Assembly (NCBI GenBank): GCA_046758465.1
Contig: JBHIAG010000062.1
Span: 1-13,173 of the forward strand
Reading direction: 5' to 3'
Source of the DNA: JBHIAG01 sp046758465
GTDB lineage: Bacteria; Acidobacteriota; Terriglobia; Acidiferrales; 2-02-FULL-67-57
DNA: 13,173 bases
Position numbers and translations under genes: made by a program
The notes under the pieces: model-generated
The model's input: only the letters and a program-made list of their open reading frames with translations
What the model was told of the DNA's origin: nothing
Databases searched by the model: none
In this document: piece after piece, positions 1 through 6,857 of the stretch
Position numbering within the stretch: position 1 is the stretch's first letter
Layout of the letters: every line of letters starts with the position of its first letter

Positions 1-8
1 GAGTTCAA

Positions 9-30
9 CCCAGTGGCTCCTGCCACTGGG
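9..30. repeat. perfect 9-bp hairpin
   Basis: CCCAGTGGC (9-17) and GCCACTGGG (22-30) form a perfect 9-bp stem with a TCCT loop. No run of T follows on either strand, so it is not a clear intrinsic terminator. It lies downstream of the minus-strand HAD gene and could still end or protect that transcript. Confidence 0.5.
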
Positions 31-55
31 AGTCACCTTCTAAACCACAAGTTCG

Positions 56-123
56 GTAGGGCAAGCCCGCGAAGCTTCCAGGCGCCTTGCCGGTTTGCGG
101 CAGGGGACAAGCCCCTGCCCTAC
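56..123. repeat. nested inverted repeat, REP-like
   Basis: An outer pair, GTAGGGC (56-62) and GCCCTAC (117-123), encloses an inner hairpin GGCAGGGG (99-106) / CCCCTGCC (112-119) with the loop ACAAG. The two stems share bases 117-119, so they compete partly. It is gene-free and lies just past the end of the HAD gene. The layout resembles the short palindromic intergenic repeats found in many copies in GC-rich bacterial genomes, but only this copy is visible here. Apart from this and the hairpin at 9-30, nothing was recognised in bases 1-233. Confidence 0.45.
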
Positions 124-233
124 CCCAACCTGTTTGCCCCAGGGCACTGGTTGAGGAGTCATCCAGACTCCAGCTTGGAAGCGGTGCTTCGCACCCGCTG
201 CCGGGTCGCCTGCTCCAGCTCGCAGAAGCCGAG

Positions 234-1013
234 CTAGTGCCCGAAGCGCAACCCCAGACGGAAAATTTCCGGCAGGCGGCGAATCGTAAACCGCGCCTTC
301 TCCTTGCGCGTTTTGGGCTCGTAGCCGGCAAACTCACCCCCACGCCGCCGCACCGAAATCATCCCCAGTTCGTTCGCAGCTTGGATTTCGCGGTTCGGGC
401 GGTCGCCGACCACCAGGATGCGCGCCGGATCAGCCTCCCAGCGCAGGATAGCTGCCAGCTCCCGCTGCTTCCCGCTTTGGCCGCTCGGGAGGGGCACATA
501 GTAGATGCCACTGATAGTTGGCGAGCGGTCGAGCCCCAGCGCCCGCACTTTCTGGCGTTGCACCGCCGGCCGGCCGGCCGTGATGATGAAGATGCGCACC
601 CCGCGCCGGTGCAGCCGCCGCAGCGTCGGGCGCGTCTCGGGAAAAAGCTGGAGGCGGCCCACGGGCAGGTTGAAGTAGGCCTCGCGGCCGATGCGCGCCA
701 ACCGCGCCGCCCGCCGCCCTCGTAGGCCCAGGCGCACGCAAAGTCGTCGGTCGAGATTTTCCAGATCCCGCGTCTCGTGGAACAGCTTGAGCCGCGCGCG
801 CAGCAGCGGGCCGAACGCAACCGCCAGCCCGGCGTCCCGAAGCTTCGGGAGCAGGGCATGGCAGGCGTGGTGATGGGCGCGCAGCACGCGCTGCCGGTAG
901 CAGTCATAGAGCGTGTCGTCGAGGTCAAACACGACCGTGGTAATGGTTGTGCGGGGACGCCGCTTCATCGCGCGTTTCCGCCCCGCCAGCCGCCCGTGCA
1001 CCCTAACCAGCAC
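234..1013 (-). CDS. HAD-superfamily hydrolase
   Basis: This is a soluble 259-aa haloacid-dehalogenase-type phosphohydrolase, probably acting on a small phosphorylated metabolite. HAD motif I is FDLDDTLYD with nucleophile Asp30 and general acid Asp32. Motif II is IFIITAGRP with Thr145, motif III is probably Lys182, and motif IV begins VGDRPNREI (202-210). The helical cap between motifs I and II and the DLDDTLYD wording fit the pyrimidine 5'-nucleotidase-like or phosphoglycolate phosphatase-like subfamilies. The start chosen is GTG at 1013, because GGGAGG (1019-1024) sits 5 nt before it. ATG at 968 is the alternative, but it has no good ribosome site. The gene stands alone, with repeats on both sides. 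The substrate cannot be told from sequence. Confidence 0.88.
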   Translation of the reverse strand: MLVRVHGRLAGRKRAMKRRPRTTITTVVFDLDDTLYDCYRQRVLRAHHHACHALLPKLRDAGLAVAFGPLLRARLKLFHETRDLENLDRRLCVRLGLRGRRAARLARIGREAYFNLPVGRLQLFPETRPTLRRLHRRGVRIFIITAGRPAVQRQKVRALGLDRSPTISGIYYVPLPSGQSGKQRELAAILRWEADPARILVVGDRPNREIQAANELGMISVRRRGGEFAGYEPKTRKEKARFTIRRLPEIFRLGLRFGH

Positions 1014-1018
1014 GCTAT

Positions 1019-1024
1019 CCTCCC
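1019..1024 (-). promoter_or_regulatory. ribosome binding site for HAD gene
   Basis: Read on the minus strand this is GGGAGG, followed by 5 nt and GTG (1013). It decides the start in favour of the GTG over the ATG 45 nt further in. Confidence 0.6.
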
Positions 1025-1114
1025 AAACTCCCCACCATACGATATTAGTCGCTAGGGTTCTCGCGCTCGCTATGGCTGTCGGAACGTGTGTCTGCTCGCC
1101 GTGCTTTTTGGCGG

Positions 1115-1161
1115 GTACGGGCTTGCTAGGGCCCGTACGGGCCTGCCGGAGACACCCGTAC
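1115..1161. repeat. alternating inverted repeats, two competing hairpins
   Basis: GTACGGGC (1115-1122) pairs with GCCCGTAC (1131-1138) over an 8-nt loop. The palindrome GCCCGTACGGGC (1131-1142) also supplies GTACGGG (1135-1141), which pairs with CCCGTAC (1155-1161) over 13 nt. The two stems share 1135-1138, so only one can form at a time. This resembles attenuator geometry, but no T-run follows either stem. Confidence 0.55.
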
Positions 1162-1227
1162 AGAACCTCGTTGCATCGCGCCTGGGTGGGTAGCAGCCCT
1201 GGCGGCGGGTGGGGACGTCGCCTCTGC

Positions 1228-1243
1228 GCGTCCGTATGGACGC
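1228..1243. repeat. 6-bp hairpin
   Basis: GCGTCC (1228-1233), loop GTAT, GGACGC (1238-1243). It is one of several stems in the leader region upstream of the YihY-family gene. Its role is unknown. Confidence 0.4.
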
Positions 1244-1262
1244 ATTGCAGGTCCCGCTGCTA

Positions 1263-1292
1263 TTGACACTCAGGCCTCCCAATTCGTATCCC
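1263..1292 (+). promoter_or_regulatory. possible sigma70 promoter for YihY-family gene
   Basis: A perfect -35 box TTGACA (1263-1268) is followed after 18 nt by TATCCC (1287-1292), which keeps only the TAT of the -10 consensus. It would give a leader of about 120 nt that includes the hairpin at 1380-1394. The weak -10 keeps this tentative. Confidence 0.3.
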
Positions 1293-1379
1293 TAGAAAAA
1301 GCAAGCAACCCTTTGCGTAAAGTTCTGCAAAAAACTCCGTTGCGCCGTACAGCCGTTCCGGCTAGACTCGCGCATCCTA

Positions 1380-1394
1380 TCCCGCAGAGCGGGA
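1380..1394. repeat. GC hairpin in leader of YihY-family gene
   Basis: TCCCGC (1380-1385), loop AGA, GCGGGA (1389-1394) form a perfect 6-bp stem ending 28 nt before the proposed TTG start. It could affect translation of a gene that lacks a good ribosome site at that start. There is no T-run to make it a terminator. Confidence 0.4.
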
Positions 1395-1422
1395 CTACGT
1401 CTAGGAACCTGTCTGTATCTCG

Positions 1423-2298
1423 TTGCGATCGCACGGGCCCGCCAAGGCCAAAGGGAGGCTTACTCTGGCACGGATTGTGAGCGCCATCATCAATAGCATC
1501 CGCCGTGGCTGTCTCCTGCAAGCCCAGGGCGTGGCCTTCGCCATGTTCTTGGCCTTCTTCCCGGCCCTGGTCTTTCTCGTGGGCATCTTTGTCGGCTCGG
1601 CCCAGTTGACGCCAGCGCTCGAAGATATGCTCGAAGGCCTCAAAGCCGTACTGCCACCCGGCAGCCGCCAGCCGGTGCTGGCTTCCCTGGCACAGCTCTC
1701 GGCGCGACCCCTGCAATTGTTGGTCCTGGGCTTTGTGGCCACCGTGTTCCTGGGCTCCGGGTTCATGCTGGCGCTCAATCGTGCCTTTACCGATATTTAC
1801 GACACCACGGAAACCCGCTCGTTCTGGCGCCGGCAGGGGCTGGCCATGGGGTTGGTTCTGCTGACCGTGGTCCCGTGGGTCTTCGTCACCCTCCTAGTGA
1901 TGTTCGGCAAGCAGGTGCGCACCTGGCTCTTGCTCACACTGGGGCGCGAATTCGGCCCGGCAATTCGCACCGCGTGGACCCTGGGCTACTTCACCGTGGC
2001 CATCCTCACCGCCTTGTTCGTCCTTGCGCTGCTCTATTACGTGCTCGTCCCGAACCAGCACCATCACTGGCGCGATGTCCTGCCCGGAGCAGCGCTCGCG
2101 CTCGCTCTCTGGTGGATTGTCACCAGTGCCTTCGGCTTCTATGTCCGCAAGCTCGCCGTCTATAGCCTCCTCTACGGCGGCTTTGCCGCCACCATCGGCT
2201 TGCTGGTGTGGATGTACCTGAGCGCCATCGTGGTCCTGATGGGCGCGCAGTTCAATGCCGACTTAGCGAGAGCGCGGAGTCCGGCCAAGGTGGGGTAG
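1423..2298 (+). CDS. YihY/BrkB-family inner membrane protein
   Basis: This is a 291-aa polytopic membrane protein of the YihY/virulence factor BrkB family (once mis-named ribonuclease BN). Hydrophobic segments lie near residues 37-58, 97-118, 139-161, 184-208, 220-240 and 252-274. The C-terminal half matches the family pattern: YYVLVPN (205-211), a PGAALALALWW stretch (221-231), the YGG-containing segment near 251, and LMGAQFNADLA (272-282). The biochemical role of the family is unsettled. The start is uncertain. TTG at 1423 is the first possible codon after an in-frame TAG at 1402, but it has no ribosome site. GGGAGG (1453-1458) is better spaced for a CTG at 1465, and a GTG lies at 1477. It ends 18 nt from the convergent secreted-protein gene. 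Confidence 0.85.
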   Translation: MRSHGPAKAKGRLTLARIVSAIINSIRRGCLLQAQGVAFAMFLAFFPALVFLVGIFVGSAQLTPALEDMLEGLKAVLPPGSRQPVLASLAQLSARPLQLLVLGFVATVFLGSGFMLALNRAFTDIYDTTETRSFWRRQGLAMGLVLLTVVPWVFVTLLVMFGKQVRTWLLLTLGREFGPAIRTAWTLGYFTVAILTALFVLALLYYVLVPNQHHHWRDVLPGAALALALWWIVTSAFGFYVRKLAVYSLLYGGFAATIGLLVWMYLSAIVVLMGAQFNADLARARSPAKVG

Positions 2299-2316
2299 GG
2301 CAGAAGACGAGGACAA

Positions 2317-2976
2317 CTAGCGGCGCGGTGGAGGCATCGCCGGGACAGACACGGTCACGCCACGATCCACCCGCATGATGAGGCCCAAGCCGGCGGGCAA
2401 CTGCACCTGCTTGCCTTTGAAGAGCAGGAACGCTGCCCCCGCGCCTGCGGCGACACCAATCGCTACGCCGGGGATGCCACCGGCCGCCGCACCCGCGCCC
2501 ACGCCACCCAGCAACGGAATCGTACGCTTCAGCTTGCGCGGGCCGCTTGCCTTCAACTGCCCTTCCTCACCGATGTCCACACTCGGGAGCTCGTCGTCAT
2601 CGGCGTATTCGTCGGGCTCGTAGAGGTCCCATAGACTGCCCGAGATTTTCACCGTGCCGCCGCCCGGTACCTCGATGGATTCAAAGGCGATCACCAGCTT
2701 GCCGCCCCGGCTGGGGAACCGACGGGGTTTTTGCAACTCGGCAATGCGGGCGTGCACCCGCGCACCCACGGGGATCACCTCCACCCCTTCCAGAAATACC
2801 GCCTCCGCCACCGTACAAATCAGCCGGTCGCCCTTCTGGTTGATTTTGGTGTCAATGCTGGTGCGCAGGGTCAGCATGATCTCGGTGCCCTCGGGCAGGT
2901 AGAAATCGCGCCCCCACCCCGGCAAGGGCATGAGCAATACGCTCAGGATCAAGGGGAGCAACCGCTTGCCGTTCAT
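2317..2976 (-). CDS. secreted glycine-zipper protein, function unknown
   Basis: This is a 219-aa protein with an N-terminal signal peptide (residues 1 to about 22: lysine/arginine, then a leucine-rich core, then GWG). The mature start FYLPEGTEIMLTLRTSIDT, followed by a GD pair (49-50) and an IPVGARVHARI stretch (68-78), is an all-beta module seen in many exported acidobacterial and proteobacterial hypotheticals. It is loosely similar to the TrbI/VirB10 beta domain. Residues 118-140 are acidic. Residues 157-183 form a Gly/Ala-rich zipper (GGVGAGAAAGG and following) that could insert in or pack against a membrane. The C-terminus PAMPPPRR is proline-rich. A promoter is visible upstream (3018-3047). 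No enzymatic motif is present. I infer a periplasmic or outer-membrane-associated role and cannot say more. Confidence 0.8.
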   Translation of the reverse strand: MNGKRLLPLILSVLLMPLPGWGRDFYLPEGTEIMLTLRTSIDTKINQKGDRLICTVAEAVFLEGVEVIPVGARVHARIAELQKPRRFPSRGGKLVIAFESIEVPGGGTVKISGSLWDLYEPDEYADDDELPSVDIGEEGQLKASGPRKLKRTIPLLGGVGAGAAAGGIPGVAIGVAAGAGAAFLLFKGKQVQLPAGLGLIMRVDRGVTVSVPAMPPPRR

Positions 2977-3017
2977 GGCTACCTGTTTCCCGGCGGAATT
3001 CCAACCGCCGCTACTTT

Positions 3018-3047
3018 ATTATTAGCGCACCTTGCGGCTAAAAGCAA
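3018..3047 (-). promoter_or_regulatory. sigma70-type promoter for secreted-protein gene
   Basis: On the minus strand TTGCTT (3042-3047) is followed after 18 nt by AATAAT (3018-3023), which matches 5 of 6 positions of the -10 consensus. Transcription would start near 3010, giving a leader of about 35 nt before ATG 2976. This is an AT-rich patch in GC-rich surroundings. Confidence 0.5.
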
Positions 3048-3158
3048 CGCTCTCTGGCAAGCGCCAGGCGTGCGCCACCTCTACCTAGTGGATGGCAGGA
3101 ACGCCGAAGAAGGATGCCACGCCAAGAGCGCCACCCCCGACGACGGCCCGGAAGTCTC

Positions 3159-3659
3159 TCACCGCGAGCGAGCAGAATCCTCGGCCAGGTCAATCACCTG
3201 CGCGTTCGTAACCCGCACCAAGTCCTCGGGTCGGAGGCTGAACATCTCCGCCGGCGCGCCCCCGGCCGCCCAAACGCGCGCGGGCGTGAGCAGGGCTCGA
3301 TCGCAGAACGCCGGCAGTCGCTCGGCATGCCCACAGGGTGGCACCCCACCCGGGACAAAGCCCGTCACGCGCACCACCTCTTCCCCGCGCGCCTGTCGCA
3401 CCCTGCGCCCCAGGACGGCACTGAGGCGCGTGGGGTCAGCGCGGTGGTGACCAGCAACCAGCACCAGTACCGGGGTTTCATCGGCCAGAAAAATTAGCGA
3501 CTTCACGATGGCTTCGACCTCGACCCCGAGGGCAGCGGCGGCTTCCGCCGCTGTGCGGGTCGGCTTCCTACACACGCGCCACTCAAATGCTACACCGGCC
3601 TGTTCAAGGGCTTGCTGGACGGCGCGGCTGCGGGGAGTCGAAGGTAGACCGCTCGCCAT
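3159..3659 (-). CDS. YbaK/EbsC-family aminoacyl-tRNA deacylase
   Basis: This is a 166-aa cytoplasmic protein of the YbaK/ProRS-editing superfamily. Members hydrolyse mis-acylated tRNAs such as Cys-tRNA(Pro) or Ala-tRNA(Pro). Seen here are TAAEAAAALGVEVEAIVKSLIF (36-57, starting at Thr36), with the conserved Lys53 that positions the tRNA 3' end, and the glycine-rich GFVPGGVPPCGH loop (100-111). The length is normal for a free-standing domain. ATG 3659 was chosen. A TTG at 3692 would add 11 residues outside the fold. Exact specificity (YbaK, ProXp-ala or another) is not readable from sequence. It is divergent from the small-protein gene at 3775, with a 115-nt gap, and has no operon partner. Confidence 0.88.
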   Translation of the reverse strand: MASGLPSTPRSRAVQQALEQAGVAFEWRVCRKPTRTAAEAAAALGVEVEAIVKSLIFLADETPVLVLVAGHHRADPTRLSAVLGRRVRQARGEEVVRVTGFVPGGVPPCGHAERLPAFCDRALLTPARVWAAGGAPAEMFSLRPEDLVRVTNAQVIDLAEDSARSR

Positions 3660-3738
3660 CGCTGGCTTCAGTCTAACAAGAGGCAACAACAACTGGCCAG
3701 CCGCGTACCTCTCGCGCAGCGACAGTTCTCTTCCCTCG

Positions 3739-3767
3739 TTGTGTGCGGGCAGGCAATCAGGTAAAGT
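3739..3767 (+). promoter_or_regulatory. possible promoter with leaderless transcript
   Basis: TTGTGT (3739-3744) is followed after 17 nt by TAAAGT (3762-3767), a 4 of 6 match to the -10 consensus. Transcription would begin near 3774, at the GTG start of the 81-aa gene, suggesting a leaderless mRNA. The -35 box is weak. Confidence 0.3.
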
Positions 3768-3774
3768 ACGACCC

Positions 3775-4020
3775 GTGAGCGAAATGCACCTGCGCGTGGA
3801 ATGCTACGCCGGCTACCAGGCCGACCAGCACCCACAACGCTTCTATCTGCGCGACCAGAAATTCGAAGTGCAAGAAGTCCTCGACCAGTGGTACAGCCCC
3901 GAGGCCGTCTACTTCCGTGTGCGCGCCCACGACGGCCACCTCTACATCCTCCGCCACAACCAGCCGCAAGACTCTTGGACCTTGGTGTCGTTTCGGCGGC
4001 AGGATGTGGCAGTGGGGTAA
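3775..4020 (+). CDS. 81-aa conserved-looking small protein, function unknown
   Basis: This is a small soluble protein with no signal peptide or membrane segment. It begins SEMHLRVECYAGYQADQHPQ and continues with short alternating beta-like stretches: RFYLRDQKFEVQEVLDQWY, YFRVRAHDGHLYILRH, and DSWTLVSFR near the end. The pattern suggests a compact all-beta fold. I recall similar hypothetical proteins in acidobacterial genomes but know no function. The long open frame extends back to 3508, but that part runs antisense through the YbaK-like gene and looks spurious. GTG 3775 is the likely start, with ATG 3784 as the alternative. Neither has a good ribosome site, which fits a leaderless mRNA. The protease gene follows 45 nt later on the same strand, so the two may be co-transcribed. 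Confidence 0.65.
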   Translation: MSEMHLRVECYAGYQADQHPQRFYLRDQKFEVQEVLDQWYSPEAVYFRVRAHDGHLYILRHNQPQDSWTLVSFRRQDVAVG

Positions 4021-4065
4021 CTTCCACCGCTTCCACTGGCCAACGCGAGAGCGGAACAAAAAGCA

Positions 4066-5202
4066 ATGGCCCTCCAAGATTTGGGACGTGGCTTCAATCT
4101 CCCTCGCATTCTGGGCATTGAAATCCGCATCGACTACTCTTGGTTCATTATCTTCGGCCTGCTGGTGTGGATGCTGGCCCATCGCTGGTACCCGCAGACC
4201 TTTCCCGGCCAGTGGTCGGGTACCTACTGGGGCATGGGGCTCGTTTCGGCCCTGTTGTTGTTCGCCTCCGTGCTGGTGCACGAACTCTCGCACGCTGTGG
4301 TTGCACGCCGCTACGGCTTGCCGGTGCCGCGGATCACCCTGTTCATCTTTGGCGGCGTGGCACAGTTGGGGCACGAGCCGCTGACACCGCGCGCCGAGTT
4401 GTTCATCGCCGGCATTGGCCCGATTACAAGCATAGTGCTGGGCACGCTGTTCCTCACGTTGCGGGAGGCCATCAACGGAACCAACAGCATCGTCAGCCAC
4501 ACCTTGTTCTATTTGGGCGTAGTCAATCTTGTCCTCGCGGCCTTTAATCTTCTCCCCGGCTTCCCGCTCGACGGCGGGCGCGTGCTGCGCGCCTGGCTCT
4601 GGCAGCGCTGGGCCAACCTCCACCGCGCCACCCGCGTGGCCGCCAGCATCGGCCGCCTGACGGGCTTCGGCTTGATTGGTTTGGGCCTGGTGGAAATCAT
4701 CTTCCTGCGTGCCTTGGTCGGGGGCATCTGGATGATTTTGATCGGGCTGTTTCTTCGCCAGGCGGCGACCAGCAGCTACCAGATGACTGCCCTGGAGGAC
4801 ATGTTGCACGGCATCCGGGTGGCCGAAATCATGCACGAGCGTCCGGTGAGTGTCGCCGAGGATTTACCGCTGGACCGCTTGGTCGAAGAGTTTTTCTACC
4901 GCTACCGCTTCACCTCGTTTCCCGTCGAACGCGACACCCAGCTCGCCGGGCTGGTTCACATGAACCAGGTCAAGGAAATTCCCCGTGCACAGTGGCCCCT
5001 GCGACGCGTGGCAGAGGTGATGAGTCCGCGCGCTGCCATTCCCGTCGCCACTCCCGAGCAACCGGTGGCGGAAGCCTTCCGGCAAATGACCCTGGCGGGC
5101 AAACACAAACTGCCGGTAACTGAGCACGGCCGGCTGGTGGGTATCGTCACCGTACGCGACATCTTGCAACTGTTCCGCATTCGCAGCGACTTGCTGGACT
5201 AA
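4066..5202 (+). CDS. site-2 protease (M50) with CBS pair
   Basis: This is a 378-aa intramembrane zinc metalloprotease of the M50 (S2P) family, subgroup with cytoplasmic CBS domains. It is expected to cleave transmembrane segments of regulatory proteins. Seen: a short lead-in GIEIRIDYSWF (17-27), the zinc motif HELSH (72-76) with catalytic Glu73, and the second metal motif NLLPGFPLDGG (161-171) with the zinc ligand Asp169. Membrane segments lie near 25-40, 58-82, 112-131, 145-166 and 200-230. Two CBS modules follow at about 251-310 and 317-372, the second ending IVTVRDILQLF. CBS pairs usually bind adenine nucleotides and could gate the protease by energy state. All catalytic residues are intact. 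The start is ATG 4066. The substrate is unknown, and no anti-sigma factor gene is nearby. Confidence 0.93.
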   Translation: MALQDLGRGFNLPRILGIEIRIDYSWFIIFGLLVWMLAHRWYPQTFPGQWSGTYWGMGLVSALLLFASVLVHELSHAVVARRYGLPVPRITLFIFGGVAQLGHEPLTPRAELFIAGIGPITSIVLGTLFLTLREAINGTNSIVSHTLFYLGVVNLVLAAFNLLPGFPLDGGRVLRAWLWQRWANLHRATRVAASIGRLTGFGLIGLGLVEIIFLRALVGGIWMILIGLFLRQAATSSYQMTALEDMLHGIRVAEIMHERPVSVAEDLPLDRLVEEFFYRYRFTSFPVERDTQLAGLVHMNQVKEIPRAQWPLRRVAEVMSPRAAIPVATPEQPVAEAFRQMTLAGKHKLPVTEHGRLVGIVTVRDILQLFRIRSDLLD

Positions 5203-5287
5203 AACCACCAGAGCCGACACAGGCGAGCAGGGAACAGCAGGTCGCGAGAGTCAACCCGATGCTCGCCCAGCCAGCCGAGCTGATGGC

Positions 5288-5443
5288 CTAGCGGGCGCGC
5301 TCAGAACGGCTGAGAGTTTTTTGCAAGGCCCGCAACTCCTCCCGCAACCGCTTCTGCCGCGACGCCAGGCTCAGCAGGTAGCCCAGGTGCAATACCCAGA
5401 CAAACGCAAAGGCGTAGAACAGGTGCTTGAGTCCGATGTCCAT
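5288..5443 (-). CDS. ccmD: CcmD-like heme exporter subunit
   Basis: This is a 51-aa single-span membrane protein, MDIGLKHLFYAFAFVWVLHL then GYLLSLASRQKRLREELRAL and a short basic tail. It has the CcmD layout: a short N-terminus, one helix (about 6-27) containing YAFAFVW, then a charged coiled-coil tail (30-44). CcmD bridges CcmABC and is needed to release heme-loaded CcmE. It starts 8 nt after the ccmC stop. The purine-rich AGGAGGGAGG (minus strand of 5444-5453) overlaps that stop and directly precedes ATG 5443. Position after ccmC and this strong ribosome site support a real gene despite its size. It is the last gene of the operon. Sequence alone is weak for CcmD, so context carries the call. 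Confidence 0.82.
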   Translation of the reverse strand: MDIGLKHLFYAFAFVWVLHLGYLLSLASRQKRLREELRALQKTLSRSERAR

Positions 5444-5451
5444 CCTCCCTC

Positions 5452-6150
5452 CTATTCCAGTCGGCCTACAGCTCGCCGCAATTCATCGAGTTCGTGGCGT
5501 GACTCCTCGAGCCGGTAGCGCTGGAGAAAGAGCAGCGCCCCCACAATCAACATCGCCGCAAATGCCACCAGCAACCCGTACCACATCCGCGGCTCCAGCC
5601 CTGAGCCTTCCCCACCGAGGATCACCGGCTGGGGATGCTGCGTCCGCCACCAGCGCGTAGCCATATAAACGATAGGCACGTCCACGAAGCCGATGATGGC
5701 AAACACGGCGGCCAGCGTCGCCTGGCGCGTAGTTTCAAGCGTGTAGTACCGCAGCAGGAGATAGGCAAGGTAGATCAGAAACAAAATCAGCGTGGTGGTA
5801 AGTCGGGCGTCCCACGTCCACCAAGTCCCCCACACGGGCTTGGCCCAGATTGGGCCGGAAATCAGCACGGCGGCAACAAAAATGATGCCCATTTCGGCCG
5901 CCGACACCGCTACCCAGTCCCACACCACCCGCCGCGTCGCGAGATAAGCAATACTTGCAATGAAAACTACAAAAAAGGAAAGAAACGATACGAAAGCCGA
6001 CGAGAGATGCAAGTAGAAGATGCGCTGGATGTCGCCCATGGTGCGCTCCTCCGGCACGTGCAGGAAGACCACGTACCAGGCCCAGACCACCAGCACCAGG
6101 GCCACAACCCACAGGGCCAGTGAGAGACGGTGATAGCTCGTTTCGCTCAT
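5452..6150 (-). CDS. ccmC: heme exporter CcmC
   Basis: This is a 232-aa inner membrane heme-handling protein of the CcmC/CcsA family, which attaches heme to CcmE on the periplasmic side. Six hydrophobic helices are visible. The tryptophan-rich WWD motif is WGTWWTWDARLT (108-119). The two flanking heme-axial histidines are likely His48 (YLHLSSAF) and His172 (TQHPQP). The length fits CcmC and is shorter than CcsA or CcmF. After the last helix it has a charged tail, LEESRHELDELRRAVGRLE (214-232), likely cytoplasmic. Its ATG overlaps the ccmB stop by 4 nt (ATGA), indicating translational coupling, and ccmD follows after 8 nt. Confidence 0.95.
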   Translation of the reverse strand: MSETSYHRLSLALWVVALVLVVWAWYVVFLHVPEERTMGDIQRIFYLHLSSAFVSFLSFFVVFIASIAYLATRRVVWDWVAVSAAEMGIIFVAAVLISGPIWAKPVWGTWWTWDARLTTTLILFLIYLAYLLLRYYTLETTRQATLAAVFAIIGFVDVPIVYMATRWWRTQHPQPVILGGEGSGLEPRMWYGLLVAFAAMLIVGALLFLQRYRLEESRHELDELRRAVGRLE

Positions 6151-6854
6151 TGCTCGACCACAGCCTCAAAGATAAACCATGGCAGCAAGGTAAAGAACAG
6201 ATCAAAGCAGACGACGAGCAAAGCAATCCACGGCCAATTGCCGCTCATCGGCAGGCCCTGCAGCAGCCGCGTCGTCGCCTCCACCGCAACAATCAGCACC
6301 GGTAAGCACAGGGGCAGCACCAGTAAAGGTAGCATGAACTCGCGCATGCGCGTGCTCGCGCTGACGGCAGCAAAAATGGTCCCCAGGGCCGCAAAGCCCC
6401 ACGTGCCCAGACCCAGAATCACCAACAGCCAGAGCGGGTCGCGCCAGAAATGCACATCGAACAAAATCGCAAACGGAACCAGCAGAATCAATTCCGCCGC
6501 CAGCATAAATGCGAGATTACTCAACAGTTTTCCCAGGTAGATGGCACCCGCATCCGCCGGGGCGAGCCGGAGACCCTGCAAACATTCGTTCACCGTCTCG
6601 CGCGTAAACGACCGGTTCAGCCCTAGGATGCCCGAAAAAAAGAATACCAGCCAGACGAGTCCGCCTACCATCCGCTGCGCTTCTTGGCTGGTGGGCTCGA
6701 ACGCAAAGCTGAAAATCACTGCCACCATAAACCCAAACACGACCATGGTGATAAAAACTTCTTTCGTCCGGTACTCGGCGAGGAAGTCCTTGGCGGCGAT
6801 CGCAAGCGAGATTCTCCAGCTCGAAGACCATAAGCCGACTTCTGAGGTGGCCAC
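6147..6854 (-). CDS. ccmB: heme exporter permease CcmB
   Basis: This is a 235-aa membrane subunit of the CcmAB ABC transporter, whose ATP hydrolysis frees heme-loaded CcmE from CcmC. It has six predicted helices after an amphipathic start (SWRISLAIAAKDFLAEYRTKE). The family segment FFFSGILGLNRSFTRE (71-86) is followed by NECLQGLRLAPADAGAIYLGK (89-109), typical of CcmB, where the chain contacts CcmA. The length is normal. The start is GTG 6854. GGGGGGAG lies about 8 nt upstream, within the end of ccmA. The ccmA stop is 3 nt before the start, and the end overlaps ccmC. Confidence 0.95.
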   Translation of the reverse strand: MATSEVGLWSSSWRISLAIAAKDFLAEYRTKEVFITMVVFGFMVAVIFSFAFEPTSQEAQRMVGGLVWLVFFFSGILGLNRSFTRETVNECLQGLRLAPADAGAIYLGKLLSNLAFMLAAELILLVPFAILFDVHFWRDPLWLLVILGLGTWGFAALGTIFAAVSASTRMREFMLPLLVLPLCLPVLIVAVEATTRLLQGLPMSGNWPWIALLVVCFDLFFTLLPWFIFEAVVEQ

Positions 6855-6857
6855 TGC

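Larger units (their letters stand above)
1014..1422. other. 409-nt gene-free divergent region
   Basis: This lies between the divergent HAD and YihY genes. Open frames here are short, arginine-rich and family-less, so I treat it as non-coding. It holds two mutually exclusive hairpins (1115-1161), a 6-bp hairpin (1228-1243), a possible promoter (1263-1292) and a GC hairpin (1380-1394). It must carry the promoters of both neighbours. The density of inverted repeats suggests either structured leader RNA or palindromic intergenic repeats. No tRNA or known riboswitch fold was recognised. Confidence 0.6.

Noticed and set aside
1..233. possible tRNA or small RNA in the gene-free start
   Set aside because: The hairpins do not form a cloverleaf, and no T-arm consensus is in register on either strand.
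234..241. CTAGTGCC matching the end of the element at 7606
   Set aside because: Only 8 bp match, with divergence straight after, and one of the bases belongs to a stop codon. Chance is the simpler reading.
87..725. 212-aa plus-strand open frame over the HAD gene
   Set aside because: It is antisense to a gene with intact HAD motifs. Its composition is Arg/Pro/Ala-rich with no family signal.
1042..1047. TAATAT as -10 box of the HAD gene
   Set aside because: It is a 4 of 6 match, but the sequence at the -35 distance is GC-rich and unlike TTGACA.
3757..4836. 359-aa minus-strand open frame across the small protein and site-2 protease
   Set aside because: It is very rich in His, Gln and Asp, the usual shadow of a GC-rich coding strand. 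The plus strand here has complete M50 and CBS motifs.
5222..5267. GGCGAGC/GCTCGCC inverted repeat between the convergent protease and ccmD
   Set aside because: It has a 7-bp stem with a 32-nt loop and no T-run on either strand, so it is too weak to call a terminator.
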